Source of the DNA: Woeseia sp.
GTDB lineage: Bacteria; Pseudomonadota; Gammaproteobacteria; Steroidobacterales; UBA11654
Reading direction: 5' to 3'
Length of the DNA: 64,000 nt
NCBI GenBank assembly: GCA_019653755.1
Contig: BPCL01000002.1
Span: 1 to 64,000 of the forward strand
The position numbers and the translations under genes are program-made. Within the stretch, counting starts at the first letter, position 1; the number at the start of each line of letters is the position of its first letter. Below the pieces are notes generated by a model, which did no database searches, was not told the origin of the DNA, and worked only from the letters and a program-made list of their open reading frames with translations. Positions 1 through 11,113 of this stretch are shown here, piece by piece.

Positions 1-2
1 TT

Positions 3-341
3 AAGTCCTATGTCAGGAAAACCATGCTGGATGTCTTTCCCCATCTTTCAAAGACAGCAATTGACTATGCATGGGGCGGAACTATTGGCGTAACAGTCAA
101 TAGAATGCCCCATATTGGAAGGCTTGAAAAGAATATTTATTTTTCACAAGGCTATTCTGGGCACGGGGTTGCTTTAGCATCTCTTGCGGGAACAATTATT
201 GCAGAAGCTATCGACGGCGAGGCTACCAAGATGGATATTTTTGGAAAAGTCAAAATACCGACTTATCCTGGAGGCACTCTTCTGAGATGGCCAGGTTTTT
301 ATCTAGGGATGCTTTATTACTCATTAAGAGATCGATTATGA
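3..341 (+). CDS. FAD-dependent oxidoreductase of the DAO/PuuB (gamma-glutamylputrescine oxidase) type, C-terminal part; 5' end outside window
   Basis: Frame open from the window edge; C-terminal motif AWGGTIGVTVNRMPHIGRLEKNIYFSQGYSGHGVALASLAGTIIAEAIDG typical of PuuB-like DAO flavoproteins. Confidence 0.75.
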   Translation, partial: KSYVRKTMLDVFPHLSKTAIDYAWGGTIGVTVNRMPHIGRLEKNIYFSQGYSGHGVALASLAGTIIAEAIDGEATKMDIFGKVKIPTYPGGTLLRWPGFYLGMLYYSLRDRL

Positions 342-1432
342 AAAAAGCTTCGGTCTGCAGTTCTCTGCTATGCATGCTTTTTTTTAGTGCTACTTTTTCT
401 TCAGCTAATGAGGTTAGGGTATATAACTGGTCTGATTATATTGATTACTCTGTCATTGATGATTTTGAAACATCTACAGGCGTAAATGTTATTTACGATG
501 TTTTTGATAGTAATGAAGTTCTAGAAGGAAAATTACTTGCTGGCAATACGGGTTACGACATTGTCGGTCCAAGTATTGAGTATTTAGGCCGACAAGTAAT
601 GGCAGGTGTCCATCAGAAATTGAATAAAGATAGCATCCCAAATTTACGCTATCTAGAACCTGGAATGATGGAACTATTAGGGACAATGGATCCCGGTAAT
701 AATTATTCTATCCCTTATTTATGGGGCACTACAGGGATTGGGTATAACAGGGATCAAGCTAAAAAGATCATGGGCGAGAGTTTTAGGATGGATAGCTTTG
801 ATATTATTTTTAAACCAGAGATCATCAAGCAGTTTAAAGAATGTGGGGTTGCTTTTCTTGATGCGCCCAGCGAAGTCTTTAAGGCAGCCTTGTATTATTT
901 AGGGTTAGATCCTAATACGAAGAACCCTAGAGACTATCAGGGTGAAGCCTATGAGTTGCTTTTGAATGTCAGACCATACATTAAATATTTTCACTCATCA
1001 AAATATATCAATGATCTTGCAAGCGGGGAGATTTGCCTAGTTTTTGGATGGAGTGGAGACATTCTGCAAGCTGGAGATCGTGCAAAAGAGTCGGGCAACA
1101 ATATTGAAATTGGCTATCAGATCCCTGTAGAAGGAGCACAAATGTGGGTAGACATGATGGCGATTCCTAAAGATGCTCCGAACCCAAAAAACGCACATTT
1201 ATTTCTTAATTTTATTTTACAGCCTGAAATGATGGCAAGAATATCTAACAAAGTTAAATTTGCTAATGCCAATGAGAAATCCAAAGGATTTATTGTCAAA
1301 GAGATTTTAGATAATCCAACCATTTATCCCAATGAAGAGACAATGAAGAAGCTATTTATAGCCGAGATTGCAAATCCCAGAGTTGATCGTATGATGACTA
1401 GACAATGGATCAACATCAAAACAGATCGATGA
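338..1432 (+). CDS. Polyamine (spermidine/putrescine) ABC transporter substrate-binding protein, PotF/PotD-like
   Basis: Start corrected to ATG 338 (ATGA overlap with upstream stop); signal peptide; EVRVYNWSDYIDYSVIDDFETSTGVNVIYDVFDSNEVLEGKLLAGNTGYDIVGPS. Confidence 0.88.
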   Translation: MKKASVCSSLLCMLFFSATFSSANEVRVYNWSDYIDYSVIDDFETSTGVNVIYDVFDSNEVLEGKLLAGNTGYDIVGPSIEYLGRQVMAGVHQKLNKDSIPNLRYLEPGMMELLGTMDPGNNYSIPYLWGTTGIGYNRDQAKKIMGESFRMDSFDIIFKPEIIKQFKECGVAFLDAPSEVFKAALYYLGLDPNTKNPRDYQGEAYELLLNVRPYIKYFHSSKYINDLASGEICLVFGWSGDILQAGDRAKESGNNIEIGYQIPVEGAQMWVDMMAIPKDAPNPKNAHLFLNFILQPEMMARISNKVKFANANEKSKGFIVKEILDNPTIYPNEETMKKLFIAEIANPRVDRMMTRQWINIKTDR

Positions 1433-3132
1433 ACACTTCTTTTATAACAAAAATATTTTTACTTTTAATCTTTTATGCAGGTGATGTATTTTCATCAGGA
1501 CATCATGCCGATAAAGTTTTTATCAACGGTTCAATACACACATTTAATCAAGAGCTAACAGTGGTAACAGCAATCGCTATTCAAGATGGTTTAATTACTC
1601 TTGTTGGCACAAATGAAGAAATCAATAGATCGATTGGTGAGATGACAGAAGTCATTGATCTAAAAGGTAAAATGATGATGCCATCTTTTCATGATGCGCA
1701 CTCACATCCAGTTTGGTCAGGGGTTGATCAGCTGAAATGTGTTGTCTCAGAGTCCTATGATATCGATATCATGCAGGCCCAACTAAAAGAATGTTTGTCC
1801 AGTGAATTAACTAAAGAGACAGGATGGATAGTGGGCACACAATTAAATATCGGAGTGTTTCCTTCAGGAAATGTAGATAAATCATTTTTAGATAAAATTA
1901 GTAAGGATATCCCTATTTATGTTGATGCTGAAGATGGACACAATGGCGTTGCTAATTCAAAAGCACTGGAAATAGCCGGTATTTCCAAAGAGACCCCTAA
2001 TCCAGAGAACGGCATCATCGAAAAAGATCCTCTCACAGGCGAACCCAGCGGGACACTACGAGAGCCGTCAGCAATGAATATGGTCAAATCAATCATGCCT
2101 AAAGATAGCGATGGGCTGTACGATAAAGGCTTATATTTTGCACAGGATTTAGCACATAGTTTTGGTATAACAGCATCGATCGCTGCATCAGTAGGAGAAC
2201 GACATATGGCAACATATAAGCGAGCAGCTGATCGCGGTGACTTGGAGTTAAGAATCATCACTTGCCTTGAATTTGGAGATACATTATTTTCACAAGATCC
2301 GGTAACTTTTGAAGAAGTCTATAGAAACAGAACACAATATAGTGACTCCAGAATCAATGTAGATTGTATAAAAATTTTTATCGATGGAGTTTTAGAGGGT
2401 CAGACGGGCGCTGTCTTAGAACCGTATTTAGGCACAGATAACTACGGTCAACTTTACTTGGAACAAAACGTCCTGAATGCAGTTGTGACCCGATTTGATT
2501 CTGAAAATATCCAAATACACACACATGCAATTGGCGATCGTGCTGTTCGGAGCACTTTAGATGCATTTGAATATGCTATAAGCATGAATGGGAAAACTGA
2601 TAATCGTCATCATATATCTCATTTACAAATGATCGATGAAGAGGATATCCCAAGGTTTTCTGAACTTGGTGTCGCTGCAAATTTTCAAGCAGCCTGGGCT
2701 TTGCCAGATGAGTATATAACAGAGATTAACACTCCAGAACTTGGCATTGAAAGAGTGAACAGGATGTATCCTATTGGCAGTGTCTTTAGAGCTAATGGTT
2801 TAATTGTAGGGGGTAGCGACTGGGCTGTGAGTACTATGAATCCCCTAGTGGCTATTGAAACAGCAGTCAGACGTCAGGATCCAGATGATCGAGTTAGCGG
2901 GTTCTTAAATAAGAACGAAAGCATTGATCTCACAGAGATGCTTAAGGCTTACACTACAAATGCTGCCTATCTTATGCATCAAGAAGAATATACCGGATCC
3001 ATTGAAGTAGGGAAGGCTGCAGATTTGATCATACTGGAGAAAAATTTATACAACATTGCCGTGGATGAAATTAGTGAAGTAAAAGTTTTGCAAACTCTCC
3101 TTGAGGGCAAAACTGTTTTTAGATTAGAGTAA
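1429..3132 (+). CDS. Exported amidohydrolase, YtcJ-like (amidohydrolase family 3)
   Basis: Start corrected to ATG 1429 (ATGA overlap with potF-like stop); DAHSHPVWSG, HTHAIGDRAV, GGSDWAVSTMNPL and C-terminal GSIEVGKAADLIILEKN motifs. Confidence 0.85.
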   Translation: MNTSFITKIFLLLIFYAGDVFSSGHHADKVFINGSIHTFNQELTVVTAIAIQDGLITLVGTNEEINRSIGEMTEVIDLKGKMMMPSFHDAHSHPVWSGVDQLKCVVSESYDIDIMQAQLKECLSSELTKETGWIVGTQLNIGVFPSGNVDKSFLDKISKDIPIYVDAEDGHNGVANSKALEIAGISKETPNPENGIIEKDPLTGEPSGTLREPSAMNMVKSIMPKDSDGLYDKGLYFAQDLAHSFGITASIAASVGERHMATYKRAADRGDLELRIITCLEFGDTLFSQDPVTFEEVYRNRTQYSDSRINVDCIKIFIDGVLEGQTGAVLEPYLGTDNYGQLYLEQNVLNAVVTRFDSENIQIHTHAIGDRAVRSTLDAFEYAISMNGKTDNRHHISHLQMIDEEDIPRFSELGVAANFQAAWALPDEYITEINTPELGIERVNRMYPIGSVFRANGLIVGGSDWAVSTMNPLVAIETAVRRQDPDDRVSGFLNKNESIDLTEMLKAYTTNAAYLMHQEEYTGSIEVGKAADLIILEKNLYNIAVDEISEVKVLQTLLEGKTVFRLE

Positions 3133-3136
3133 AGTT

Positions 3137-5054
3137 ATGAAAAATAGATTATCCATCACTCGAAGAGACTTTATTAACGGAGTCAGCTATGGATTAGCAG
3201 CTTCAGTTGCGCCGATTGATTATCTAAGAGCAAATGGTATTGATATTGAAAACTATCCTCCAGCTTTAACAGGTATTAGAGGCAATCACCCAGGATCGAA
3301 TGACTTTGCTCATAGGTTGGCATTTAATGGCCCAAGTTTCTTAAACGACTATACGGACACCAAAGAGGTCTATGATCTTATAGTGGTTGGCGGAGGCATA
3401 TCTGGCTTGTCTGCAGCGTATTTCTATCAGAAAAGGTCAAAGAAAAAGAATCTGAAAATATTAATAATTGATAATCATGACGATTTTGGCGGTCACGCTA
3501 AAAGGAATGAGTTCAATGTGGATGGAAAAACAGTAATTACTTATGGTGGAAGCCAGTCAATAGAGTCTCCAGGATCTTATGAAAAAGTTTCAAGAGACCT
3601 TCTCTTAGAGTTAGGCATTGATTTTGAAAGATTTTATACTGCCTATGACTTTAATTATTTCTCTGACAGAGGGCTAAAGAAGGGAGTTTATTTCAATGCC
3701 GATGCTTATGGTGAGAGTCAAATTGTCAAAAATATGCCAGGGGATAAGTTTGAACTCGACTATAAAGAATCTATCAAGGAAGAGAATCTTAGGAAGGTTA
3801 TTGATGACTTGCCATTCAGTAGTTCTGGAAAAGAAGATTTTATAAGAATCTTTACCGATCAGACCGACTATCTTTCAGACATGACCATGGAAGAAAAGTA
3901 TTCCAAACTCATATCAATTAGCTATAACGACTATTTACAAGAGTATATGGGATTTGGGTCTGAGATCATTGATTTCTATCAAGATAGATTATGGGGATTG
4001 TGGGGTGTCGGGACAGACTCTATTTCTGCATTTGGCTGTTGGGTGGATGGTTTACCTGGCTTTGAAGGCTTGGGATTCATTGACCAAAACACAGGAGAAT
4101 TACACCCGTATATACTTAGCAAAATGAGTAAAAATTCAACATCAGAAGAACCATATATCTTTCATTTTCCTGATGGAAATGCGACAGTTGCGAGATTATT
4201 GGTACGAAAAATGTTACCCAATGCCATTCCTGGAAGCACCATGGATGATATTGTTACAGCTCAAGTTGATTACAATCAGCTCGACCTTCCTGATCAAAAT
4301 ACCCGAATCCGCTTGAACAGCACCGTGCTTGAGACAAAGAATGTTGATGGTGGGGTTGAGGTTTTATACGGAACCGGTGAACAGCTGTATAAGATTCGTT
4401 CTAAACAATGTGTTCTCGCATGCGATCATAGGGTAACCCAGTATATTTGTCCTGAACTACCAAAAGTCCAGAAAGAAGCATTGGCAAACAATGTACGAAC
4501 CCCTTTGGTGTGGGTCCAAGTTGCAATGAGGAATTGGAAAATGCTCTATAAAAATGGGGTCTATCGACTGTATTGTCCACAAGCATTTTTTAATCGCATC
4601 ATGGCAGATTTCCCAGTAAGTATTGGCGATGTTCGCTACCCTCAGACTGAAGATGAGCCTGTGGTTTTATGGTTAACACACTGCAGTGCGTTTCCAAATC
4701 AGGGGCTAACAAATAAAGAGCAATTTATGAAGGCTCGAAAACGGATACTAGAAATATCGTACCAAGAATACGAAGACTTGATTTTAGATCACCTGGCAGG
4801 AGCTTTTGGCAGTGATTTTAAAGTTGAGGATGTTGCTGGTATTACAATCAATCGATGGGCACACGGTTATGCTTACGAATACAATGAATTATTTGATGGC
4901 GATTTCGACGACTATGAAGGACCAAACATGCCACATGTTATTGCCCGAAAAGGCATTGGAAATATCGCCATTGCTAATTCGGATTCAAGAGGGTTTTGCC
5001 TATGTGGATGGAGCAATCAGTATGGCTGATCGTGCTGTCAATGAATTATTGTAA
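3137..5054 (+). CDS. Tat-exported FAD flavoprotein resembling spermidine dehydrogenase (SpdH); frameshifted near 4994
   Basis: TRRDFINGVSYGLAASVAP Tat-like start; YPPALTGIRGNHPG; DLIVVGGGISGLSAAYFY Rossmann; DNHDDFGGHAKRNEF; the C-terminus GFAYVDGAISMADRAVNELL lies in the next frame (stop at 5052-5054). Confidence 0.75.
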
Positions 5055-5061
5055 AATTAGA

Positions 5062-7110
5062 CTAGTTCTTAGCTAAGTTTTCCCTAAAAAACTCACCCAT
5101 TTTTTGATAGAGTTCGATCCTGTTTTCTTCAAGCACAAAGCCATGACCTTCTTCTTTTTTAATCATTACTTCATAGGGAATATCTTTTTCATCCAGGGCA
5201 TCCATCAGCGTCTCTGCTTGTTCAATCCTCACGTTATAATCTTTACGGCCATGAACAATAAACAACGGGGCTTTAATTTTATCAATATGGTAACTCGGAG
5301 AGGTTTTTCTTAATTGTTCTTTATCTTCTTTTATATCGATCACATGATTTCTAAACCATCGACCTAACCGGTCATCCCATCGACCGTCTTGCTTATAAAG
5401 CATTTCTAAATCCCAAATGCCGACATAGTTAACAGCACAACTATAAAGCTCTGGAGTTAATGTGATTCCAGCCATTGTAGCGTAACCTCCATAGCTAGCC
5501 CCATAAATACAGACATGGTCTTTATCAGCAATTCCTTGGTTAATAGCCCACTGGACTCCATCGCTAATATCATCCTGCATCTCTAAGCCCCATCTCTTAT
5601 AGCCAATTTTTTCATAACGTTTGCCGTAACCGCCTGAACCTCTAAAATTAATTTGCATCACTGCATAACCTTGGTTAGCAAAATATTGAGTTTCTGGATT
5701 AAAACCCCATCGATCCTGAATACCAAAAGGCCCACCATGAGGATTAACAATCAATGGAAGGTTTTTACCATCACTGTCCAATGGAACAGTTAAGAACCCA
5801 TAGATGGTTTCACCATCTCTGGCCTCAAAATTAACTGGTTGCATAGGGGACATTGTTTTTGGATCAATCCATGGTTTTGTCGAACCTAGAAAAGTTACGG
5901 TGTTCTTGATCGTATCGTATAAATAATATTCTCCAGGAATAGTATCGCTAGCAATAGTGATAATCATTTTTTCAGCATATTCACTCATAGATGCGATACC
6001 GACGTAATCCACATCAAAGGCAGCTTTCAGACCTTCTATAGTTTGTTCCCATTCTTTATTGAGATAGTGTCTTTTTGGTTTGGTATCAATATCATTATAA
6101 AGAACTGTGATCGCTTCTCCTGTTGGGGTAAATCCAATTGAGGTAACATCTGTGCCCTCACTAGCAAACAGATCCTCCATCATGCCAGTTTCCGGATCGA
6201 ATAAGCTGATTGAGTAAGTGTCTTGTCCTAGGTTAGAAGTCACATATATTTTGCTGTTATCTTCGGTAAATCCGATGTCGCTCCACCCATTTTGTAATCC
6301 TTCAAAACGATCTATTTCCCTCCACTCAGAATCTTCATCATCTCTATACATAATTTGAGTTTCATAATTCAGTGAATTTTCGTCTTGCATAGCTGCTAAT
6401 CGAACTGCTCCGTCATTATCAGCACCCCAGGCTACTACTGGCCCTGGCGGCAACAACTGACGATTAAATTTACCGGTGTAGACATTCATTTTATAAATAT
6501 CCAATTGATATCTTTTCCGATCATTTCGCATAACAAGAATATGTTCCGGATCAAACGGCAATAAACTTAAAGGGATAGTGGAAATTATTTTTGAGTTTGT
6601 AATGGCATCACTAGGTTTCACTAATTGTTTTGGCTCAGTGCCGTCTTTATTTACAGCATAAATTCCAATGGAGTCAATTGCACCGGTCATGTCATTGAGT
6701 TGATCTCCTCCAGTTTGAAACATAATCCTACTATTATTCACCCATACAAACCCTGTTACGTTTTGACTCCTTAGTTGAGTGACCCTGATGCGCTCACATT
6801 CTGAAATAATTCCCTTTTTACAATTCGGGTTAGGATCTCCCAAATTAAACACCACAATATTCCTTCTGCTAACATCACAGAAATCTACAACTCCAGATCT
6901 CGACTTATTCTTTGTGGTTTTTTTCTTACAGCGAGATACAGTTTCCTTATTGATATTTAAGGGAGTTAAAGCTGCTAGATACTGACCATCTGGAGATAAT
7001 GCGGGGCTTAACATTGCAGAATCTTTAAAGAAGTGTTCCACAGGATACTTTTCAACTCCAAAGGAAGTAGAGGTAATAATAAGTGCTAAAATGGCTATCG
7101 TTTTTTTCAT
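5062..7110 (-). CDS. S9 family prolyl oligopeptidase-type peptidase, exported
   Basis: Signal peptide; NPHGGPFG; YGASYGGYATMAG nucleophile elbow; HGRKDYNVR; EEGHGF. Confidence 0.9.
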   Translation of the reverse strand: MKKTIAILALIITSTSFGVEKYPVEHFFKDSAMLSPALSPDGQYLAALTPLNINKETVSRCKKKTTKNKSRSGVVDFCDVSRRNIVVFNLGDPNPNCKKGIISECERIRVTQLRSQNVTGFVWVNNSRIMFQTGGDQLNDMTGAIDSIGIYAVNKDGTEPKQLVKPSDAITNSKIISTIPLSLLPFDPEHILVMRNDRKRYQLDIYKMNVYTGKFNRQLLPPGPVVAWGADNDGAVRLAAMQDENSLNYETQIMYRDDEDSEWREIDRFEGLQNGWSDIGFTEDNSKIYVTSNLGQDTYSISLFDPETGMMEDLFASEGTDVTSIGFTPTGEAITVLYNDIDTKPKRHYLNKEWEQTIEGLKAAFDVDYVGIASMSEYAEKMIITIASDTIPGEYYLYDTIKNTVTFLGSTKPWIDPKTMSPMQPVNFEARDGETIYGFLTVPLDSDGKNLPLIVNPHGGPFGIQDRWGFNPETQYFANQGYAVMQINFRGSGGYGKRYEKIGYKRWGLEMQDDISDGVQWAINQGIADKDHVCIYGASYGGYATMAGITLTPELYSCAVNYVGIWDLEMLYKQDGRWDDRLGRWFRNHVIDIKEDKEQLRKTSPSYHIDKIKAPLFIVHGRKDYNVRIEQAETLMDALDEKDIPYEVMIKKEEGHGFVLEENRIELYQKMGEFFRENLAKN

Positions 7111-7200
7111 GTCTTTGTTTGCTTTATGAACATTTAGGGTAAGAAAGATATCTAAAAATTGACTAAAGATCTAGTGCAGACAAGTAAAATTCTATAGTAT

Positions 7201-8025
7201 TTGCAGATGATTTATTTAAGGTATTTATTAATTTCCTCTCTTTTGATTAGCAATAATCACTTGCTCGCAGAAGATCATGAGGAATCTTGTTTAAATCTAA
7301 TCAAGCAAAACCAATGTCTTCAAGCGATTGAAGCGTGCAAGGTTGAAGCGGAAAATAATGACCCAAAAGCACAGACTGCGTTAGGTATGCTCTTATCGGG
7401 TATTAGACATGGAGATTATAGAAAAAACTATAAACAGTCTTTTTTTTGGGTTAATCAAGCAGCGGAGCAGGGTTATAGCAAGGCACAAGTTGTTATAGCT
7501 GAAATGTACATGAATGGCGAAGTTGTTCCAATGAATGCCAAGAAAGCGAAAGTTTGGTATGAAAAGGCTGCAGAGCAAGGCAATTTGGATGGAGTCAATG
7601 GGCTAGCAAGATTATACAGATATGGCACTGGAGTCAGAAAGGACTACGAGAAAGCTTTTTCATATTATCAACAGGCTGCTTTAGATAACCATATAAGATC
7701 GCAGGTGGGCGTTGGTTTGTCTTATCGAGATGCTAAGGGTGTCAAAAAGAATATGGTCAAGGCTTACGCTTGGCTTTTGATCGTCTCTGACAAAATAGAC
7801 AAGCAGGGCATGAAAGCTATACAAAAAGAATACGAATTAGAGCGAGACAATCTTGATAAGACCATCCCTAATTGCAAATACCTCTCAAGATTAGATGCCG
7901 CTAGCGATGTTATGACGATTGGTTATGCGAAAAAGTTGTTACTCGATCTAAAACAAAGAATGAGTATCAAACAAATCAATAAAGCAAAAAAATTAGCTGA
8001 AGAAATAAAAAAAGAGCGGGCATGA
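7201..8025 (+). CDS. Sel1-like repeat (TPR-like) protein
   Basis: Repeats such as AKVWYEKAAEQGNLDGVNGLARLYRYGTGVRKDYEKAFSYYQQAA. Confidence 0.85.
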   Translation: MQMIYLRYLLISSLLISNNHLLAEDHEESCLNLIKQNQCLQAIEACKVEAENNDPKAQTALGMLLSGIRHGDYRKNYKQSFFWVNQAAEQGYSKAQVVIAEMYMNGEVVPMNAKKAKVWYEKAAEQGNLDGVNGLARLYRYGTGVRKDYEKAFSYYQQAALDNHIRSQVGVGLSYRDAKGVKKNMVKAYAWLLIVSDKIDKQGMKAIQKEYELERDNLDKTIPNCKYLSRLDAASDVMTIGYAKKLLLDLKQRMSIKQINKAKKLAEEIKKERA

Positions 8026-8037
8026 ACCCGCTCTTTT
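8010..8037. terminator. Bidirectional intrinsic terminator between convergent genes
   Basis: GAGCGGG-CATGAA-CCCGCTC stem flanked by A-run on left and T-run on right; overlaps the last codons of the Sel1 gene. Confidence 0.8.
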
Positions 8038-8057
8038 ATTTCAGTTCAAATTACTGA

Positions 8058-10795
8058 TTATAGGCTTTGGTTGTATCTGATATAAGTCATTCTGCCTCTC
8101 ATATCATAAAGATTGTAATCAAATGGATACCAACCATAAGCATCAGCGTTAACTTCAGGTCCTTCGTTTAAGATATTTGAAGCACCAACCACAATTGATG
8201 CACCCCAAGGAAGCGAATAAGATACTTGGAAGCCCATTTCAAAATGACTACCTACACTGTATATCGTTCCACCAATATCTTGTGTTTGACCATCAATATA
8301 ATAACCCGTCAGAGATGCTCCCCAATCACCTTTGCCCCAATACATATGAGGGTTCATTCTAAGATCTGGGTAACCTAGTTCTCCTTGGTACTCAGTTCTA
8401 GGACTTTCTGGGTAAGCTTGGACGATGTACTTAGTATATTTTGCACCATCAATTCCAAAGTCAAATCGACCAAAATTCTCAGTATCTATGATATAGGAAA
8501 TATTGAAATCAATACCTTCTGCTTCAACACCTGCAAAGTTATTAGCTTGCAGAGAGATATAATCAACCGCACCATCTGGACAGCCTGGTCGGCCGCCAGC
8601 AGGACAACGAACTACATAGTTCACATCTCCATTAGCCTCGGCGTTAAATTCACGCTGAATGCTTGAAGTTGAAATTAGATCTGTAAATTCTGTGTGCCAA
8701 AAACCGAGTGATACAGTTAATTCTGGCAATGGAGCCATAACAATACCATAAGTCCAATGATCAGATAGCTCAGGTCTCAAGTCAGGGTTACCACCGTATA
8801 GTGTTCTGTATTGTGTCGATCCACAATACCCTTTTCCGTTTGCACAACCCACAACATCAATACCAGAAGGATAACTTTCAGAGCGTTCACCATATAACTG
8901 GGTCATAGCTGCAACACGGAAACCTTCACCGTAGGTACCTCTAAGAACAATCCAATCTGTTGGTCTGTAAGCCATGGTTATCATTGGTGAGAAATTACCA
9001 CCAATACCTTTACTGCTATAGCTATCAGAACGCCCAGCAAGACTTACCTCAAGTTTTTCTGTGAACGGTAATCCAAGCTCAAAGAAGGCCGATTTTCTGC
9101 TTCGCTCTGCTTGTACATTATCACCACCTGCGGTCCCCGCAATCAGTTGTGCTTTTGATGCGGGTCATTGACTTGATCAAAAGATAGATGATTATATTCA
9201 GCACCGAGTACCATACCGATTGGTCCGCCAGCTAATTCACCGACATCAAAACTCATAATAAAGTCCGCTTGTGATGATTTAAGATCAGCTGCGTAACTTT
9301 TAGTATGGTTAAATTGTTGCATCACTGGAGCTAATGCAGATAGTGGTGTTCCATGAACACCGAAGATATCAAGAAGGCCATCATCTATGGCTTTTTGAAG
9401 TAATGGTTTATTAACCAAATTGATTGTATCGTTGTCAATATCATTATTCATGACTTGAACATTGAACTCCCAATTGGCTCCGCCCAAGATATCAAAGATA
9501 CCTTCGAACCCAATTCTCAAATCTTGTGAGTTTGAGACCACATTATTATCCCTTGTACCATTAGGAACAGAGCGGATAAATATTGTCGCTGGCCCACAAT
9601 CTATTACATCACAAGGATAGCCCATACCAATAAGAGGATGATTTGGATTATCAGCACTCATTGAAGGATATGGAGAAGTAACAGGAGTACCCGCATAGCG
9701 TGAGTCTGCATCAGTTTGTGAAATCATTAACACAGTGTTCATAGTCACATCAGGTGAGATGTCGTATGTAGATTTCATAAGCACTGCATTTCTTTTTGCT
9801 CTTGGCAGTGCAATGATGTCTTGTGCGTAATCATAACCACAGAAACTCCAATCCGCATAAGGTGTTCCAGCGTATGATTTTGAATAAGGATACCAAGTAT
9901 AAGAATTAGGATAATCTGGGTTAGAGTTTGTCCCATCATCTGATAGTTGATTCTGATAAGAACCACTGTCTCCTAATAGACCAACTCCACCAACTGGGAC
10001 ATCAGGACATCTTGAGTCGGCTACATAGCCAAAATAAGGAGAATAGAATGTTCCTGGGAATCCGAATGAAGAGTAGGACTCATAGTTATAGGCATTAGGC
10101 CATTCAGTGTCTCTCCAATACATTGGTTTTTGACCATAATGTTGTACGGTGAAGAACACATTACCTTTTGAATTTGAAGCACCACCAGTAACAGTAGCGG
10201 CAATGTATTCGCCTCCCTTAGTATCTGGTTTACCTGATGTAAACGCCATCTGCATCCCATCAAAGTCTTTACGAGTAATGATGTTAACTACACCACCAAT
10301 CGCATCTGAACCATAAATAGCTGAGGCACCATCTCTTAGAATGTCGATTCTTTCAATAATAGCTAAAGGTATTTGGTTTAAGTCAGCCGCAGCACCACCT
10401 GAACCACCTGTTCCCGAAACTCTTCTGCCATCTAGCAAAAGCAAGGTTCTTTGTGATCCAAGACCTCTTAAGGAAACCTCATTTACAACAGCCTGTCCAT
10501 TGGCATATCCAGATGTTTCTCTAAAAGAACCAAAGGAGTTGTAGGGGGTATTCTGTAGGACCTGTGCGACAGTCTCAAAACCCGATAGCTCGATTTCTTC
10601 TCGAGTAATAACAGTTACAGGTTGAGCAGTCTCAATGTCTGTCTGTTTCAATCTTGAACCCGTAATTTCTATAGCGCCTAGTTCAGCTGCGTCTTCATCA
10701 TCATCCTGAGACATAGTAGGCACACTGAAAAATAAGGCAGTAACACTTAAAGTAACTATCCAGCCAGTTACTTTTTCTAGTAGGTTAATATTCAT
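8058..10795 (-). CDS. TonB-dependent receptor (TBDT 1), frameshifted near 9163
   Basis: N-terminal ORF 9143-10795 has plug domain (LLLLDGRRVSGTGG..., DGASAIYGSDAIGGVVNIITRKDF); barrel continues in another frame (QLIAGTAGGDNVQAERSRKSAFFELGLPFTEKLEVSLAGR...) into ORF 8058-8984. Confidence 0.9.
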
Positions 10796-10996
10796 TTAAT
10801 TTATTCTCCTAATTCTCTAAATATAATTAGTGTGACAGTATTGTGAGAAATCTAAAAAAGCTTAGATTCCTAATATGGTTACACTATTAACATCGTTTAT
10901 TCTCAGACATATAAGACTATTGTGCAAGCTAAAATTACCAAGGTACTTAAAGGATTAGACTGTTAAATTAATGTTTTTCATAGGATTTAAGTGTAT

Positions 10997-11016
10997 ATGT
11001 TGTAGCGATACAACAT
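10997..11016. promoter_or_regulatory. Inverted repeat ATGTTGT-AGCGAT-ACAACAT, candidate operator (copy A)
   Basis: Perfect palindrome (8-bp arms, 4-nt spacer) in the intergenic region upstream of TBDT 1; same motif upstream of TBDT 2. Confidence 0.65.
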
Positions 11017-11113
11017 TATTCACAGATTAAAGCGACTTCTCCGACTTCTCAAACTTTTTGATTGCACTGCTTTTAAGTCAATGTATGATTGAGAAAAAAT
11101 ACTTAAATTTTTG

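Noticed and set aside
489-686. Numerous 60-110 aa antisense ORFs in the track (e.g. 489-686, 1917-2261, 8385-8666, 26360-26806, 42024-42452)
   Set aside because: They lie opposite well-supported conserved genes, have no recognisable domains and low-complexity composition typical of shadow ORFs.
3049-3056. TACAACAT half-site similar to the TonB receptor operator
   Set aside because: Single half-site inside coding sequence without an inverted partner.
4806-5054. ORF 4806-5054 as a separate gene
   Set aside because: Only its last residues (GFAYVDGAISMADRAVNELL) look real; it is the frame-shifted end of the SpdH-like gene.
5069-5078. Palindrome CTTAGCTAAG near the convergent SpdH-like/S9 peptidase ends
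   Set aside because: Short, overlaps the S9 coding end (AKN stop region), no T-run and no spacer; not a convincing terminator or operator.
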